Positions 16,327 to 27,409 of a stretch of DNA of 64,000 bases are shown piece after piece. Position numbers and translations under genes: made by a program. A model generated the notes under the pieces. That model had not been told where the DNA came from and searched no databases. It saw only the letters and a program-made list of their open reading frames with translations. Origin of the DNA: Candidatus Villigracilaceae bacterium (GTDB lineage: Bacteria; Chloroflexota; Anaerolineae; Anaerolineales; Villigracilaceae). Position 1 is the first letter of the stretch. Each line of letters starts with the position of its first letter. The stretch covers positions 62,001 through 126,000 of the forward strand of contig JAPKMP010000001.1 of the NCBI GenBank assembly GCA_026645935.1. Direction: 5' to 3'.

Positions 16327-18843
16327 ATGGCTGAAGAGAATCTGATCGCAGGAAACATCGAATCGGTTGACATCGACGAACAGATGCGCTCGGCGTACCT
16401 CGATTACGCCATGAGCGTGATCGTGGCGCGCGCCCTGCCCGACGCGCGCGACGGCATGAAGCCGGTGCATCGGCGCATTCTATATGCGATGCATGAATTG
16501 GGTTTGCGCTCGAACTCGTCTTTTAAAAAGTCGGCGCGTATCGTCGGTGAAGTGTTGGGTAAATACCATCCGCACGGCGACTCGGCGGTGTATGAGTCGA
16601 TGGCGCGCATGGCGCAGGATTTCTCGATGCGCTATATGCTTGTGGACGGTCAGGGGAACTTTGGTTCGGTGGACGGCGACGCGCCCGCCGCGATGCGTTA
16701 TACCGAAGCGCGCCTGCAAAAGATGGCGGAGGAAATGCTGGCGGATCTCGACAAGGAGACTGTGGATTTTGGTCCCAACTTCGATGATTCTCTCCAGGAA
16801 CCGCTCGTTCTCCCGGCTCGACTCCCGAACCTGTTGTTGAACGGCGCTTCGGGCATTGCCGTCGGGATGGCGACAAACATCCCGCCGCAAAACCTGCGGG
16901 AACTGGCGGGGGCGATCACTCACTTGATCGACAATTACGATAAGATCGAAGATGTGACCGTCGAAGACCTGATGAAGTTCGTGCAAGGACCGGACTTCCC
17001 GACGGGTGGCATGATCGTGGGGACCGAGGGCATCAACTCGGCGTACAGCACCGGGCGCGGACGAATCGTCATGCGCGGCATCGCCCACATTGAGGAAGAA
17101 AAGGGCGGTAGGTATCAGATCAACATCACGGAAATCCCGTACCAGGTCAACAAATCCAGCCTGATCGAGCGAATCGCGGAATTGGTGCGTGAGGACAAGA
17201 TCGACCAGATCTCCGACCTGCGCGATGAATCTGATAAACGCGGCATGAGCATCGTGATCGAGCTCAAGCGCGGCGCGCAGCCGAAGAAGGTGTTGAACCA
17301 GCTTTATAAATACACAGCGCTACAGTCCACATTTGGTGTACAAATGCTGGCTCTGGTGGACGGCGAACCGCGCACTTTGCCATTGAAGCGCCTTCTGCAG
17401 ATCTTCATCGACCACCGCCAGACCGTCATCACTCGCCGTTCCAGGTTCGAACTGGACAAAGCGAAGGCGAGACTCCATATTCTGGATGGTTACCTCATTG
17501 CGTTGAACAACATCGACGCCATCATCAAGACCATCCGCAACGCGGAGGATGCCGATAAAGCCAAAACCGCGTTGATGACGAAATTCAAATTGAGTGAACT
17601 GCAAGCGCAGGCGATCCTCGATATGCAGCTGCGCCGCCTTGCCGCGCTCGAACGCTGGAAGATCGAAGAGGAGCACAAGCAAGTCCGCTCGACGATCGAT
17701 TACCTTGAAGACCTGCTTGCCAATCCGAAGAAGATCCTTGCATTGATCAAGGGTGATATGAACGAGGTCGCGGAAAAATACGGCGACGACCGGCGCACGC
17801 GCATCTCTGCTGAAGCAAAAGAGGATATTCATGACGAAGACCTCGTGCCCGATGAATCCGTGCTGATCAGCCTGACCGAGCGCGGATACGTCAAACGCGT
17901 TGCGGCATCGGCATTCCGCCAACAGAGCAGAGGCGGGCGCGGTGTGAAAGGCCACACCACGAAAGAAGAAGACGAAGTCGTGATGCTCATCCCGGCGCGC
18001 AGCCTCGACACGATGCTGTTCTTTACCGATAAGGGCAAAGTCTATTCCGAAAAGGTTTATCAAATCCCGGACCTTGATCGCTCCACGAAGGGAATCCCGT
18101 TGGTGAATATCCTGGCGCTGGGGGCGAATGAGAAAGTGACCGCCGCGATGTCCATCCGCGATTTCTCGCCCAAACAATTTTGCATGATGATGACCGCGAG
18201 GGGACGAGCCAAGCGCGTCTCGATGGAGGAATTCGAGTCGGTGCGCCCATCAGGTTTAATTGCAGTAAATCTCGATGAGGGCGACACGCTGGGTTGGGCG
18301 CGGCTGACATCCGGCAAGGACGAAATCATCATCGTCACCGAGAACGGGCAGGCTTTGAGATTCAGCGAGGAAAAAGTCCGCGCGATGGGCCGGCAGGCGG
18401 CAGGCGTACAGGGTATCCGGCTGAAAAAAGGCGACGTGGTGACAAGCATGGATGTGGTAAACAAGGATGGCGCATTGCTTGTGGTCACGACGGGCGGTTT
18501 CGGCAAACAAACTCCATTGAAGGAATATGCACCGAAGGGCCGCGCTACTGGAGGCATTGCGACGATCGATCAGAAAGCGCTGAAAGAGATCGGCAAGATC
18601 GCCGCAGCGCGTGTCGTTCAAAAGGAAGACGACCTGACGATCATGACCGCCAATGGCGTGGTGATTCGGTTGAAAGTGAAGGATGTGAAGCAGTCGGGGC
18701 GGGCCACCAAGGGCGTGCACCTCATCAAGCCGCAGGATGGCGACAGCGTGGCTTCTGTGGCGCGCATCTCGGCGGATGACCTGAAGAAGGCGGGCGCTCC
18801 GATGGAAGATAAAGAAGCGGAGCCTCAACCCAAGCTGGTATAA
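16327..18843 (+). CDS. gyrA: DNA gyrase subunit A
   Basis: Start at 16327 (AAAAGGAT upstream), 838 residues, the normal length. The breakage-reunion domain shows [22 protein letters not shown]-type N-terminus, [10 protein letters not shown] and the catalytic Tyr in [10 protein letters not shown]. The C-terminal beta-pinwheel starts with the GyrA-box-like [11 protein letters not shown], which marks it as gyrase rather than topoisomerase IV ParC. With GyrB it introduces negative supercoils. gyrB is not adjacent. Confidence 0.96.
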   Translation: MAEENLIAGNIESVDIDEQMRSAYLDYAMSVIVARALPDARDGMKPVHRRILYAMHELGLRSNSSFKKSARIVGEVLGKYHPHGDSAVYESMARMAQDFSMRYMLVDGQGNFGSVDGDAPAAMRYTEARLQKMAEEMLADLDKETVDFGPNFDDSLQEPLVLPARLPNLLLNGASGIAVGMATNIPPQNLRELAGAITHLIDNYDKIEDVTVEDLMKFVQGPDFPTGGMIVGTEGINSAYSTGRGRIVMRGIAHIEEEKGGRYQINITEIPYQVNKSSLIERIAELVREDKIDQISDLRDESDKRGMSIVIELKRGAQPKKVLNQLYKYTALQSTFGVQMLALVDGEPRTLPLKRLLQIFIDHRQTVITRRSRFELDKAKARLHILDGYLIALNNIDAIIKTIRNAEDADKAKTALMTKFKLSELQAQAILDMQLRRLAALERWKIEEEHKQVRSTIDYLEDLLANPKKILALIKGDMNEVAEKYGDDRRTRISAEAKEDIHDEDLVPDESVLISLTERGYVKRVAASAFRQQSRGGRGVKGHTTKEEDEVVMLIPARSLDTMLFFTDKGKVYSEKVYQIPDLDRSTKGIPLVNILALGANEKVTAAMSIRDFSPKQFCMMMTARGRAKRVSMEEFESVRPSGLIAVNLDEGDTLGWARLTSGKDEIIIVTENGQALRFSEEKVRAMGRQAAGVQGIRLKKGDVVTSMDVVNKDGALLVVTTGGFGKQTPLKEYAPKGRATGGIATIDQKALKEIGKIAAARVVQKEDDLTIMTANGVVIRLKVKDVKQSGRATKGVHLIKPQDGDSVASVARISADDLKKAGAPMEDKEAEPQPKLV

Positions 18844-18848
18844 AACGG

Positions 18849-18884
18849 AAGCGGGCGAAGGATTTTCCTTCGCCCGCTTTTTTT
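18849..18884 (+). terminator. gyrA terminator
   Basis: Arms AAGCGGGCGAAGGA / TCCTTCGCCCGCTT followed by a T-run, six bases after the gyrA stop. Confidence 0.9.
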
Positions 18885-18894
18885 GTTCGATCCT

Positions 18895-19113
18895 TTAGAA
18901 GCCGATCCGCCCGGTGGCGAACAGGCAGAGGAAGCCGAGCCCGCAAGTTGCAAACATGAGCATGAATACGATGACGAAACGCTGGAAGGACGTCATGCCC
19001 AGAATCCGTTTCGAGCGTCTGCGGGAAGCCAGCGTATTCGCCGCGGGCTTATAAAGCGCCTGCGACTCTTCCTCATATTGTTTTGCGGCATCATTTCGAA
19101 GATCGTCTAACAT
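18895..19113 (-). CDS. Small single-pass membrane protein
   Basis: 72 residues: a charged N-terminal region (MLDDLRNDAAKQYEEESQAL) with a cluster SRRRSKR, then a hydrophobic C-terminal part (about 45-70). The basic cluster before the helix predicts the N-terminus inside. It lies between the gyrA terminator and birA, with 27 bp to birA. No family recognised. Confidence 0.5.
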   Translation of the reverse strand: MLDDLRNDAAKQYEEESQALYKPAANTLASRRRSKRILGMTSFQRFVIVFMLMFATCGLGFLCLFATGRIGF

Positions 19114-19140
19114 GGGGACCTCGGCTTTTTGCGTAGTATA

Positions 19141-19920
19141 TCACGCGGAGGGGCGCAGGCTGACATCCCCGAATCGGATGCTTACGATTTTGTCATGTTC
19201 GTCCCGCAACCTTAAACTTCCGTCAGATTCCAAGCCTTCCAAGATGCCGGGAACGATTTCTTCGTTTCCCGAATGGATTTGAACCGCCTCGCCGCGAAAT
19301 GCCAGCCGATCCTCCCAGGCTGTAATGATTTCCCCGGTCTCGATTTTTTTGCGCCATCGAATCATGGGATCCAGTACAAGCGAGATCACTTCTTCGCGTT
19401 TGGGCATCACGGCCAGGTGATCTTCCAGACTTGTTGCGGGGAATTGGAGTGAATCCGCAGGCGGTACGGATTCTCTATTGACGTTGATTCCCATGCCGAT
19501 CACCAGCGAATCTGCCTCTTCGCCGGACCACACGGTTTCGACCAAAATCCCCGCAACTTTTTTTCCATCCAGAAGAATATCGTTGGGCCATTTGATCGCG
19601 GGTGAAAGTCCCAGCGCAAGGCAGGCATCCGATAACGAGAGAGCTGCCAGTCCCACGGTCCGCGAAAGATGCGGGCGCATGGACGCATCCGGGCGCAGGA
19701 TTAAACTCATCGCAATGGCGCTTCCCATGGGTGTATGCCATTTGCGACTCAACCGCCCCCGCCCCTGCGTTTGTTCGTCGGCAACAACAAGTGAGAAATC
19801 TTTAGCGCCTTTTGCTGCCCATGCCAGAGCTTCATCGTTCGTTGAGCCGATGGAATCAAACCAGCGCAAGCCGCCGAGCTCGAATTTCGAAAGATGTTTT
19901 TTAAGGGAGGATTCGTTCAT
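19141..19920 (-). CDS. birA: Biotin--[acetyl-CoA-carboxylase] ligase
   Basis: 259 residues, catalytic-type BirA without the N-terminal winged-helix repressor domain. It has STNDEALAWA, the biotin-binding EQTQGRGRLSRKWHTP-like loop, KWPNDILLDGKKVAGIL and a C-terminal SH3-like domain (WEDRLAFRGEAVQI). It attaches biotin to the carboxylase carrier protein. The absence of the DNA-binding domain means it does not regulate biotin synthesis. Confidence 0.95.
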   Translation of the reverse strand: MNESSLKKHLSKFELGGLRWFDSIGSTNDEALAWAAKGAKDFSLVVADEQTQGRGRLSRKWHTPMGSAIAMSLILRPDASMRPHLSRTVGLAALSLSDACLALGLSPAIKWPNDILLDGKKVAGILVETVWSGEEADSLVIGMGINVNRESVPPADSLQFPATSLEDHLAVMPKREEVISLVLDPMIRWRKKIETGEIITAWEDRLAFRGEAVQIHSGNEEIVPGILEGLESDGSLRLRDEHDKIVSIRFGDVSLRPSA

Positions 19921-19926
19921 TGAGTA

Positions 19927-19961
19927 AAACCCTGACAGGTCTCGAAGACCCGCCAGGGTTT
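19927..19961. repeat. Palindrome AAACCCTG ... CAGGGTTT between birA and the peptidase gene
   Basis: Outer arms of eight bases with further pairing GGTC/GACC inside. It sits between two genes on the same strand and can end transcription of the peptidase gene. Confidence 0.6.
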
Positions 19962-19965
19962 ATTT

Positions 19966-21141
19966 CTATTGAACAATATCGTACGGGTTGATGTTCGAAC
20001 CGCCGACGCGGATCTCGAAATGCAAATGCGCGCCGAAGGAATTCCCCGTATTGCCCGAAAGACCGATGACGGCGCCCTGCCCGACGGTCTGGCATTGCGT
20101 GACAAGAATTGTGCTCAAGTGGGCATAAACTGTTACATAATTATTGCCGTGGTCGATCTGGATCACATTGCCGTACCCGTAATTCCACCCGCCCGCCGCC
20201 ATGGTGACAACGCCTGTGCCAGCCGCATACACATTCGAACCTTCGGGCGCGCTGATATCGATGCCGAGATGACCCGGCCCATATGCGTTGCCCGACACTG
20301 TGTGATCATCCGCGGGCCAGCCAAAGCCTGCGCCCACCGGTCCGCCGCCGCAGACGTTCGCGGCGTTCGTTCCGCCTGTTCCGGTATTCGCGCCGCGCGC
20401 CGCAGTCGCAAGGTCAGCGGCCCAGTTGCGAAGTTCCCTTGAACCGCCGGGGATCAGGATGGTCGCCCCCGGTTCGATCTTTGGATCGGTCAGATCGATC
20501 TGATTGCCCGGAAAGTCAATAATATCCTCGGGTTCGGCAAAATATTTTTTCGCCACCTGCTCGAATGTGTCACCTTCTTTCCATTCGTAATACAGCCCAT
20601 CCATCGGCGGGATGGTCAACTCCATGCCGGGGCGCAGGCTGTGCGGATTGTCATCCAACTGCGGGTTGACGTACAGAATCGTTTCGGATTTCAGTTTGAA
20701 CAGTTCCGCAATGCGGTACATCGAATCGCCGCGGACCACGCGATAGATCTCAGGTTCATACCGCGGACGTTCGGGGATGTTGGTCTTCACCTGCAATTTG
20801 CGAAAGATGGTGGGGAAGAATCCGGCTCCATCCCCGCCCGCACCGGGTTGCACCACCAGGGGCGATGTCCCCGCTGAAGACTCTTCCGTTGCTGCAGGGA
20901 CATTGACGATGACCGGCGGCAGGGTGCTTTTGTAATATAGTGTCCCTCCAAGCAGACCAACGACCAGCGCAAGGGTCGCTGCCCAACTGACAACAGTAAA
21001 ACGGTCCAGCCCTTTTTTATCCTTGCGCGGGGCCGTACCGGGTTCGTTCACTGCGGACAAGGGCTGGGATTGTTCACCAGATTCTTCCTTCTGTTTTCGC
21101 GCAGGAATCAACGATTTGAGTTTATCGAGAAATGGTTTCAT
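19966..21141 (-). CDS. LysM-containing M23 family metallopeptidase
   Basis: 391 residues. A cytoplasmic basic N-terminus (about 1-48), one membrane helix (about 49-68), then two LysM-like segments (YRVVRGDSMYRIAELFKL and YEWKEGDTFEQVAKKYF) that bind peptidoglycan. The C-terminal M23/LytM domain carries HLGIDIS (H-x3-D zinc site) and HLHFEIR (H-x-H), so it should be an active endopeptidase on cell-wall peptides. It lies downstream of rho on the same strand, separated by 45 bp and a hairpin. Confidence 0.92.
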   Translation of the reverse strand: MKPFLDKLKSLIPARKQKEESGEQSQPLSAVNEPGTAPRKDKKGLDRFTVVSWAATLALVVGLLGGTLYYKSTLPPVIVNVPAATEESSAGTSPLVVQPGAGGDGAGFFPTIFRKLQVKTNIPERPRYEPEIYRVVRGDSMYRIAELFKLKSETILYVNPQLDDNPHSLRPGMELTIPPMDGLYYEWKEGDTFEQVAKKYFAEPEDIIDFPGNQIDLTDPKIEPGATILIPGGSRELRNWAADLATAARGANTGTGGTNAANVCGGGPVGAGFGWPADDHTVSGNAYGPGHLGIDISAPEGSNVYAAGTGVVTMAAGGWNYGYGNVIQIDHGNNYVTVYAHLSTILVTQCQTVGQGAVIGLSGNTGNSFGAHLHFEIRVGGSNINPYDIVQ

Positions 21142-21163
21142 TTAAAATAAAAGTGAAGTGACC

Positions 21164-21180
21164 GTCACGCTGCACGTGAC
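21164..21180. repeat. GTCACG-N5-CGTGAC hairpin downstream of rho
   Basis: A six-base perfect inverted repeat just after the rho stop, embedded in further GTGAC-like sequence. Related palindromes occur at 8535, 31939 and 54645. Confidence 0.5.
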
Positions 21181-21186
21181 CTGCAA

Positions 21187-22464
21187 TTACGCATCTTTGG
21201 TGAGGTTTTCCAAAAATTCAATATTGTTCTTTGATCTTTCCAATCGCGTCAAAATGGCTTCGGTTGCAACGGACGGGTCCATGCCTGCGCCGGTGGGTTG
21301 TGGGGAAGTCATTTGCACGAACATGCGTCGCAATAACCAAACGCGCTGCAGCAGGTCGGGTCCGAGCAGCAAATCCTCGCGGCGGGTGGACGAACGTTCG
21401 ATATCCACGGCGGGGAAGGTGCGGCGTTCCTGCAGTTTTCGCGAGAGGTGCAATTCCATATTGCCGGTGCCTTTGAATTCTTCGTAAACCACATCGTCGA
21501 GGCGGGAACCGGTGTCCACGAGGCAGGTGGCGATGATGGTCAGCGAGCCGCCTTCTTCCACGTTGCGAGCCGCGCCGAAGAATCGTTTGGGCGGGTAGAG
21601 CGCGGAGGGATCCATACCGCCGGAGAGGGTCCGCCCAGACGGATTGACGACCAGGTTATAGGCGCGGGCGAGGCGGGTGATCGAATCCATCAAGATGACT
21701 ACGTGACGTCCGATCTCCACGAGCCGTTTGGCTCGGTCGAGGGCAAGCTCTGCCGTGCGGACGTGAGAGGTGACCGGTTCATCGAAGGTGGAGGCGACCA
21801 CTTCGGCTTCCACCGAGCGGTCCATGTCTGTGACTTCCTCGGGCCGCTCGCCGATAAGGGCAATGATCAGATGAACGTCTGGGTATTTCGTTGAAATCGA
21901 ATTTGCTATTTGTTTAAGAATTGTGGTTTTCCCCGTCTTGGGCGGCGAAACGATCAAGCCGCGTTGTCCCCTGCCGATGGGTGCAATCAGATTAATCAAA
22001 CGAGGCGCTAAAGTCTTGGAGTCGGCTTCAAGGTCGAAACGTTTATCAGGAAAAATGGGGGTGAGGTTTTCGAAGACCACTCTTCGGGAGGCTTCGTCGG
22101 GATCCAGCCCGTTGATGGATTCGACTTTTAGAAGACCAAAATGCCGTTCGCTTTCGCGCGGCGGGCGGACCTGCCCGATGACCAGATCCCCTGCGCGAAG
22201 GTCATACCGCCTTAATTGCGCCTGCGAAACGTAAACATCCTGGTCGCTGATCCTATAGTTTGTGGCCCGCAGAAAGCCGATGCCCTCGCTCATTATTTCC
22301 AGGATACCGCCGCGGAGTTCTATGCCCTCCTTCTGCGCCTCTGTCTCGCGGATCATCATGGCGAGGGTCTCTTTTTTCAAGCGATTGGCATTGGGGATAT
22401 TGAGGTTCTTCCCCATGATGCGCAGTTTTGAGAGGGGTTCGTTCTCAAGTTCGAGTATTTTCAT
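21187..22464 (-). CDS. rho: Transcription termination factor Rho
   Basis: 425 residues, normal for Rho. N-terminal helical domain, an RNA-binding cold-shock-like domain ([18 protein letters not shown]), Walker [14 protein letters not shown], Walker [17 protein letters not shown] and the Q/R-loop region with [21 protein letters not shown]. It forms a hexameric RNA translocase ending transcription. The start ATG is at 22464. The 230-bp region upstream, up to cydDC, holds a GC-rich short hairpin and a T-rich stretch but no gene. Confidence 0.97.
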   Translation of the reverse strand: MKILELENEPLSKLRIMGKNLNIPNANRLKKETLAMMIRETEAQKEGIELRGGILEIMSEGIGFLRATNYRISDQDVYVSQAQLRRYDLRAGDLVIGQVRPPRESERHFGLLKVESINGLDPDEASRRVVFENLTPIFPDKRFDLEADSKTLAPRLINLIAPIGRGQRGLIVSPPKTGKTTILKQIANSISTKYPDVHLIIALIGERPEEVTDMDRSVEAEVVASTFDEPVTSHVRTAELALDRAKRLVEIGRHVVILMDSITRLARAYNLVVNPSGRTLSGGMDPSALYPPKRFFGAARNVEEGGSLTIIATCLVDTGSRLDDVVYEEFKGTGNMELHLSRKLQERRTFPAVDIERSSTRREDLLLGPDLLQRVWLLRRMFVQMTSPQPTGAGMDPSVATEAILTRLERSKNNIEFLENLTKDA

Positions 22465-22693
22465 GTTGTTCTCTTTTAGGATTGAAATGGAATGCGAAAA
22501 GACCAGTCCCCGCTTTGGGCTGGTGGTTTCCTCAGGATGTTGCCGGTGAAGTTGGGGTTTCGATCAAGGGTTTCGATTTCAACGGACAGACGCAACTAAA
22601 CCGTTACTTTTATTGAACGATTCGATTTTAAAGCGTCTGGGGAGATGGCAGGATTATAGCACTTATGTAGGGGGGGCGCAAGCGGTGGAAATA

Positions 22694-25600
22694 TTAAAAT
22701 TCATCTTTGAGTATACGGTTTTGTAAATCGAGCAGACGGCGATAAAACGTGTCTTTGCCCGAAAGCTCGGCATGGGTGCCGCGCTCGATGACCTGTCCGT
22801 GGTTCATGACGAGGATTTCGTCCACATTTTCAAGCCCAATGAGGCGATGTGTGATGAGCAGCGAGGTTTTTTGCTTCATTACATTGAAAAATGTTTCCAA
22901 AACCTGTCCCTCGGTCAGCGGGTCGAGGTTGGCAGTCGGCTCGTCGAGGATCAGGATCGGCGCATCTTTGATCAACGCGCGCGCAATCGCCAGCCGCTGT
23001 CGTTCGCCGCCGGAGAGGCGCAGTCCCTGCTCGCCGATCATGGTGTCATAGCCTTTTGGCAGGCTCATGATGAAATCATGAATCTGTGCGGACTTGCAAG
23101 CCGCTTCTACTTCTTCTCTTGTGACCTTTCTGCGGGCGAAGCGCAGATTTTCATAAATGGATGTGTTGAAGAAGTAGGTGTTCTGGGATACAACCCCGCA
23201 TCTCGCGCGGACCTCGTCCTGATTCAGCGCTTTGAGCGACTCTCCGCCGAGAGCGATTTCTCCTATTTGATAGTCCCAGAAGCGGAGCAACAGATTGGCA
23301 ATGATGCTCTTGCCCGCTCCGCTCGGACCGACAATAGCGAGTGAGGTTTCAGGTTGAAGGTTGAAGGTTACATGTTGCAGGGCAGGGGTGGATTGGGTGG
23401 GGTAGGTGAAAGATAAACCCGTAATTCGTAATTCGTGATTTGTATTTGGTGACTGGTCACTGGTTACTGATACCTGGTCACTGATCTCTGGCTCTGTATC
23501 CACCACCTCGAACAAACGCCTTGCCGCTTCACGGGCGGAGTTCCACATTTGGGCGGCGAGGGGCAGGGGTAAAACAGCTTCAAACGAAGCGAGGGTGAGC
23601 AGGGTCAACGAAGCCAGCATGGGACCGGCGATCTCGCCGTTGATGATCTGCGGAATGGTCAGGAAGAGGATCGTCCACATGCCAAGGTTGGTGAGCAGAG
23701 TTCCCAACGCGGAGTGGATACCCGTCACACGCGCCATGCGGCGTTGGGCATTGCCATACTCGTCTGCGTTGGATGCAATTTGTTTGAGGCGTTCGTCGGC
23801 GCGACCATAGGCGATGAGATCTGCCATGCCTTGAATGCCGTCCACGAGATGGGTTTGCAATTCGGCGCGGAGAGTGATGGTCTGTTCGGCGGACTTGCGG
23901 CTGGTCGTCTGCGCGAGGATGGGGAGGAATAAGCCGAGGCTGAGATAAAAGGTCAAATAGACGGGAGCAAGCAGGGGGTAGAAAGAAGCGAGGAAGATGG
24001 CGGTGAACGTCCCGACGACGATGGCTGTCAGTGGGGGCGAAACAACACGGACGTAGAAATTTTCCAATGTTTCCACATCACCGATGACGCGGGCAAGCAG
24101 GTCACCTGAGCTGAAGTTCATCAGGCGGGCGGGGGCGAGGGGTTCGAGTTTTTCGTAGAACCAGGCGCGCAGTTTGGCGAGCAGGCGGAAGGTGACGTCG
24201 TGCGAGACGAGGCGTTCGAGGTAGCGGAAGACGGCGCGGGTGATGCCGAAAAAGCGCGTGCCGACGGTGGAGACGCCGAGGTCTGCGACGGATACGGCGA
24301 TGGCGGCGGTGGAGATAAGCCACGCCGAAGTGCCCATGAGCGCGACGCTGGCGAGGATGGTGATGGAGCTGAGCAGAACAGAGAGGGCGACGCGATGCCA
24401 GTTTCCGCGCAGGAATTGCAGGAGGCGGGGAAGGATGGGCGGTTGGTGGTTGGTAATTGGTGATGGATGTGATACGTGATGCGTGATACGTGATGCGTAA
24501 TTTGATTCACTCGTTACGTATTCCGCATTACGAATTGCGTTACGACTCTTTCCTCTTTCTTCTTTCACTTTATACGTTTTCACCATACTCGCATACATGC
24601 CGTTCTGTGCAAGCAGTTCGCGGTGTGTGCCTTGTTCGATGATTCTGCCTTCGTCAAGGACGATGATGGTATCGGCTTGGAAGATGGTGTTGAGGCGGTG
24701 GGCGATGGTGATGACGGTTCGTCCCTGCATGAGTTCGCGGGTGGATTCTTCGAGCAGGGATTCAGTTTCGGGGTCGAGCGCGGAGGTGGGTTCGTCGAGA
24801 ATCAGAATTGGTGCGTCTTTGAGGAAGGCGCGGGCGAGGGCGAGGCGTTGGGCTTGTCCGCTGGAGAGACGGGCTCCGCTTTCGCCGACGAGGGTTTCAT
24901 ATTTTTCGGGCAGCGAGTCGATGAAGTCATGCAGGCGCGCAGCTTTGGCAGCGCGGACAATTTCTTCATGGGTCGCATCCGCTTTGCCGAGGCGGATGTT
25001 TTCGGCGATGGTGGCGTGGAAGAGGTGCGGGCGTTGGGGAACCCAGGCGATGGAATGATGAGTGATGATTGATGAGTGAAACGTGATGTTGCCTTGTGTG
25101 GGTTGAATGAAGCCAAGAAGGAGTTGCGCCAATGTGGATTTGCCTGCGCCGGTTTTGCCGACTAATGCGATTTGCTGACCTTTGTTAATTTTTAAATTGA
25201 TGCTTTGTAAAGCAGGCGTTGATTCACCTGGATAAGTAAATGCAACATCTTTTAATAACACCACTGCACTGAGCTCACCAAACTGTTCACTGGTTACTGG
25301 CAACTGTTCACTGGTGACTGGCGTATCCAAAATCTCATAGATCCTCTTCGCCGCCGTCGTGCCATTCATACCCGCATGGAATCTCGCTCCGAGGGCGCGC
25401 AGGGGCATGTAGAACTCAGGCGCGAGGACGAGCAGGAAGAGCGCGGGTTGGAAGTCCATGCCTTTGTAAAGCAGGCGGAAACCGATCTCCACGGCGACGA
25501 TGGCGGTGCTAATGGTGGCAAGCATTTCCAGCGCAAGGGCAGAGAGGAAGGTGATACGTAGAACGCTAAGCGTCGTGTCGCGATATTGCTCTGAGATTTT

Positions 25601-26263
25601 GGCGATGTTTTTCGCTTGTCCCTTTGATTGACCAAAGAGCTTGAGTGTGGTCAGCCCTTGAAGGCTATCGAGGAAGTGGGCACTGAGCAGGCGTAGCGTT
25701 TCGAATTGGCGTTTGGTGACCGCCTCCGCACCCTTGCCGATGATGATCATGAAAAATGGAATTAACGGGGCAGTGATGAGGAAGACGAAGCCGGTGAGCA
25801 GGTCAATGGGGAAGACGAAAAATAAAATGGAAATAGGGATAAGTGCAGTAACAACAAGTTGCGGCAGGTATTGGCTGAAGTACGCATCCAGCGCTTCAAT
25901 GCCTTCGATGGCGGCAGTGGTCAGTTCGCCTGTGCGTTGTCCACGCGAGTAGGCGGGTCCAAGTTTTAGGATGTGGGCGAAGAGCTGCTCGCGTAAATCT
26001 GTTTTGATTTTGACGGCTACTGCGTTGGCAGCAACTTCATTGAGCCAGGTCAGGAAGGCACGTCCACTGATGGCGAGGAGGATGAAGATGAGGGGAGAGG
26101 TGACTTGTGCGAGAGTCTGCTTTTGGAGAAAGACTCCGTCGATCACGCGGCTGAGGAGCCAGGATTGCCAAATGGTCAGGAATCCTGCCAAAAGTCCAGC
26201 AAGAACCGTTAAAGTCAGGGAGAGGCGGGTGTCGCGGGTGAGGGATAAAAGTCGGCGGTGCAT
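22694..26263 (-). CDS. cydDC: Fused CydD-CydC thiol ABC exporter
   Basis: 1189 residues joining two complete ABC half-transporters, CydD first and CydC second. Each has six helices and an ATPase: Walker [13 protein letters not shown] with [14 protein letters not shown], and [12 protein letters not shown] with [15 protein letters not shown]. CydDC exports glutathione/cysteine or haem and is needed for assembling cytochrome bd; it lies just after cydA-cydB, supporting this. The fusion linker and several loops (about 325-335, 395-405, 580-625 and 915-935) are low-complexity segments such as [12 protein letters not shown] and ITNHQPP, encoded by DNA with a seven-base period. These look like repeat insertions tolerated in loops. 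Confidence 0.93.
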   Translation of the reverse strand: MHRRLLSLTRDTRLSLTLTVLAGLLAGFLTIWQSWLLSRVIDGVFLQKQTLAQVTSPLIFILLAISGRAFLTWLNEVAANAVAVKIKTDLREQLFAHILKLGPAYSRGQRTGELTTAAIEGIEALDAYFSQYLPQLVVTALIPISILFFVFPIDLLTGFVFLITAPLIPFFMIIIGKGAEAVTKRQFETLRLLSAHFLDSLQGLTTLKLFGQSKGQAKNIAKISEQYRDTTLSVLRITFLSALALEMLATISTAIVAVEIGFRLLYKGMDFQPALFLLVLAPEFYMPLRALGARFHAGMNGTTAAKRIYEILDTPVTSEQLPVTSEQFGELSAVVLLKDVAFTYPGESTPALQSINLKINKGQQIALVGKTGAGKSTLAQLLLGFIQPTQGNITFHSSIITHHSIAWVPQRPHLFHATIAENIRLGKADATHEEIVRAAKAARLHDFIDSLPEKYETLVGESGARLSSGQAQRLALARAFLKDAPILILDEPTSALDPETESLLEESTRELMQGRTVITIAHRLNTIFQADTIIVLDEGRIIEQGTHRELLAQNGMYASMVKTYKVKEERGKSRNAIRNAEYVTSESNYASRITHHVSHPSPITNHQPPILPRLLQFLRGNWHRVALSVLLSSITILASVALMGTSAWLISTAAIAVSVADLGVSTVGTRFFGITRAVFRYLERLVSHDVTFRLLAKLRAWFYEKLEPLAPARLMNFSSGDLLARVIGDVETLENFYVRVVSPPLTAIVVGTFTAIFLASFYPLLAPVYLTFYLSLGLFLPILAQTTSRKSAEQTITLRAELQTHLVDGIQGMADLIAYGRADERLKQIASNADEYGNAQRRMARVTGIHSALGTLLTNLGMWTILFLTIPQIINGEIAGPMLASLTLLTLASFEAVLPLPLAAQMWNSAREAARRLFEVVDTEPEISDQVSVTSDQSPNTNHELRITGLSFTYPTQSTPALQHVTFNLQPETSLAIVGPSGAGKSIIANLLLRFWDYQIGEIALGGESLKALNQDEVRARCGVVSQNTYFFNTSIYENLRFARRKVTREEVEAACKSAQIHDFIMSLPKGYDTMIGEQGLRLSGGERQRLAIARALIKDAPILILDEPTANLDPLTEGQVLETFFNVMKQKTSLLITHRLIGLENVDEILVMNHGQVIERGTHAELSGKDTFYRRLLDLQNRILKDEF
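23344..23493. repeat. Heptad repeat arrays inside cydDC (CydC half)
   Basis: Positions 23344-23378 read GGTTTCA GGTTGAA GGTTGAA GGTTACA, and 23420-23493 read CGTAATT CGTAATT CGTGATT, then GGTGACT GGTCACT GGTTACT. Both have a seven-base period although they lie in coding sequence. The second encodes the loop between the CydC membrane and ATPase domains. Confidence 0.8.
24441..24545. repeat. Heptad repeat array at the CydD/CydC junction
   Basis: About 105 bp of degenerate seven-base units such as GATACGT GATGCGT GATACGT GATGCGT and CGTATTC CGCATTA CGAATTG. It encodes the variable linker joining the two fused half-transporters. Confidence 0.8.
25054..25088. repeat. Heptad repeat array in the CydD ATPase domain
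   Basis: AATGATG AGTGATG ATTGATG AGTGAAA CGTGATG, five units, encoding [15 protein letters not shown]-like sequence just before the Q-loop strand of the ATPase. Confidence 0.75.
25283..25323. repeat. Heptad repeat array between CydD membrane and ATPase domains
   Basis: CTGTTCA CTGGTTA CTGGCAA CTGTTCA CTGGTGA, encoding the repeated peptide [12 protein letters not shown] on the minus strand. Confidence 0.8.
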
Positions 26264-26265
26264 GA

Positions 26266-26366
26266 GTAAAGTGTCAGGTGCGAAGTGTCAAGTTCCAAGT
26301 TAAAAAGTTTGAAGGTTGAGCGAAGTATACACTCGTCAACCTTCAAACTTGTAACATTCAAACGTG
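26266..26366. repeat. Intergenic heptad repeats and long inverted repeat between cydB and cydDC
   Basis: The 110-bp gap carries heptads on the minus strand (AACTTGG AACTTGA CACTTCG CACCTGA) and on the plus strand (CAACCTT CAAACTT GTAACAT). Between them is a perfect inverted repeat with 15-base arms, 26305-26319 and 26336-26350. The hairpin may reduce or process the transcript between cydB and cydDC. Confidence 0.75.
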
Positions 26367-26373
26367 TAACTGA

Positions 26374-27399
26374 TTAATAAACGAGGCTGTTCTTGTCGGT
26401 CTTGATGCGTTCGCGGAACATGTAGTACGTCCAGCCTTGGTAGACGAGCACGATCGGGACGAAGACCAACGCCACAATGGACATGACCGTCAGCGTGTAT
26501 TGCGAAGACGAGGCGTTGTAGATAGTCAGCGACCAAGCGGGATTGGTGCTGGAGATCATCACGCGCGGGAACATCAACGTGAAGAACGCGACCTGTGTCA
26601 GCACGATGTGAAGCGCGACTGTGACGAACGCCCAGCCTTCCATCTTGCGGTTGATAAAGAAGATGACCACGAGCATCGCAACCACAGACGCAACGGGGAT
26701 GAAGCCCGGGTCAACGCCGATCTTGGTGGTGATGTCCGTTTCGATGTAGGTGAAGACCGCCAGCAGGATGACCACGACTGCCGAGGCAATGTAAAGTTTT
26801 TTCGAAAGCTCGCGGGCGCGTTCGCGCATTTCGCCTTCGAGTTTGAGGGTGAGGAAGGTCGCGCCGTAAAGCAGGAAGACCGTCACCATCGTCAGCCCGC
26901 CGAGCAGACCGAAGGGATTGAGCAGGGTGAAGAGATTGCCCGTGTACATCATGTCCGCATTGATGGGCACGCCGCGCGCAAGGTTTGCAAACGCCGTGCC
27001 GAGCAAGAGCGAGGCGAGGAACGACCCGATGGCGATCATCCAGTCGAAACGATTGCGCCACTTCGGGTTGGCGTCCTTCGAACGATACTCGAAGGAAATG
27101 CCGCGGATGATCAACCCGACCAGCAGAAAGAAAAGCGCGAGGTAAAAGCCGCTGAACATGGTGGCATACCAGTGAGGGAATGCCGCGAACATCGCGCCGC
27201 CAGCCGTCAACAACCAGACTTCGTTGCCATCCCAGGTGGGACCAATCGCGTTGATGATGGCGCGGCGCTCTTCGTCCTTTTTGCCGAGGAAGGGCAGCAG
27301 CATGCCCACGCCGAAATCGAAACCTTCGAGGAAGAAGAAGCCGATCCACAATACGGCGATCAAGATAAACCAAAGGATTTGAAGAAATTCGTAAGACAT
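26374..27399 (-). CDS. cydB: Cytochrome bd quinol oxidase subunit II
   Basis: 341 residues, about nine helices. It begins with the CydB-typical sequence containing WFILIAVLWIGFFFLEGFDFGVG and has GPTWDGNEVWLLTAGGAMFAAFP-type family motif. It forms the heterodimer with CydA that oxidises quinol and reduces oxygen to water. AGGAGAT precedes the ATG; the gap to cydA is 10 nt. Confidence 0.95.
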   Translation of the reverse strand: MSYEFLQILWFILIAVLWIGFFFLEGFDFGVGMLLPFLGKKDEERRAIINAIGPTWDGNEVWLLTAGGAMFAAFPHWYATMFSGFYLALFFLLVGLIIRGISFEYRSKDANPKWRNRFDWMIAIGSFLASLLLGTAFANLARGVPINADMMYTGNLFTLLNPFGLLGGLTMVTVFLLYGATFLTLKLEGEMRERARELSKKLYIASAVVVILLAVFTYIETDITTKIGVDPGFIPVASVVAMLVVIFFINRKMEGWAFVTVALHIVLTQVAFFTLMFPRVMISSTNPAWSLTIYNASSSQYTLTVMSIVALVFVPIVLVYQGWTYYMFRERIKTDKNSLVY

Positions 27400-27409
27400 G
27401 TTTTATCTC

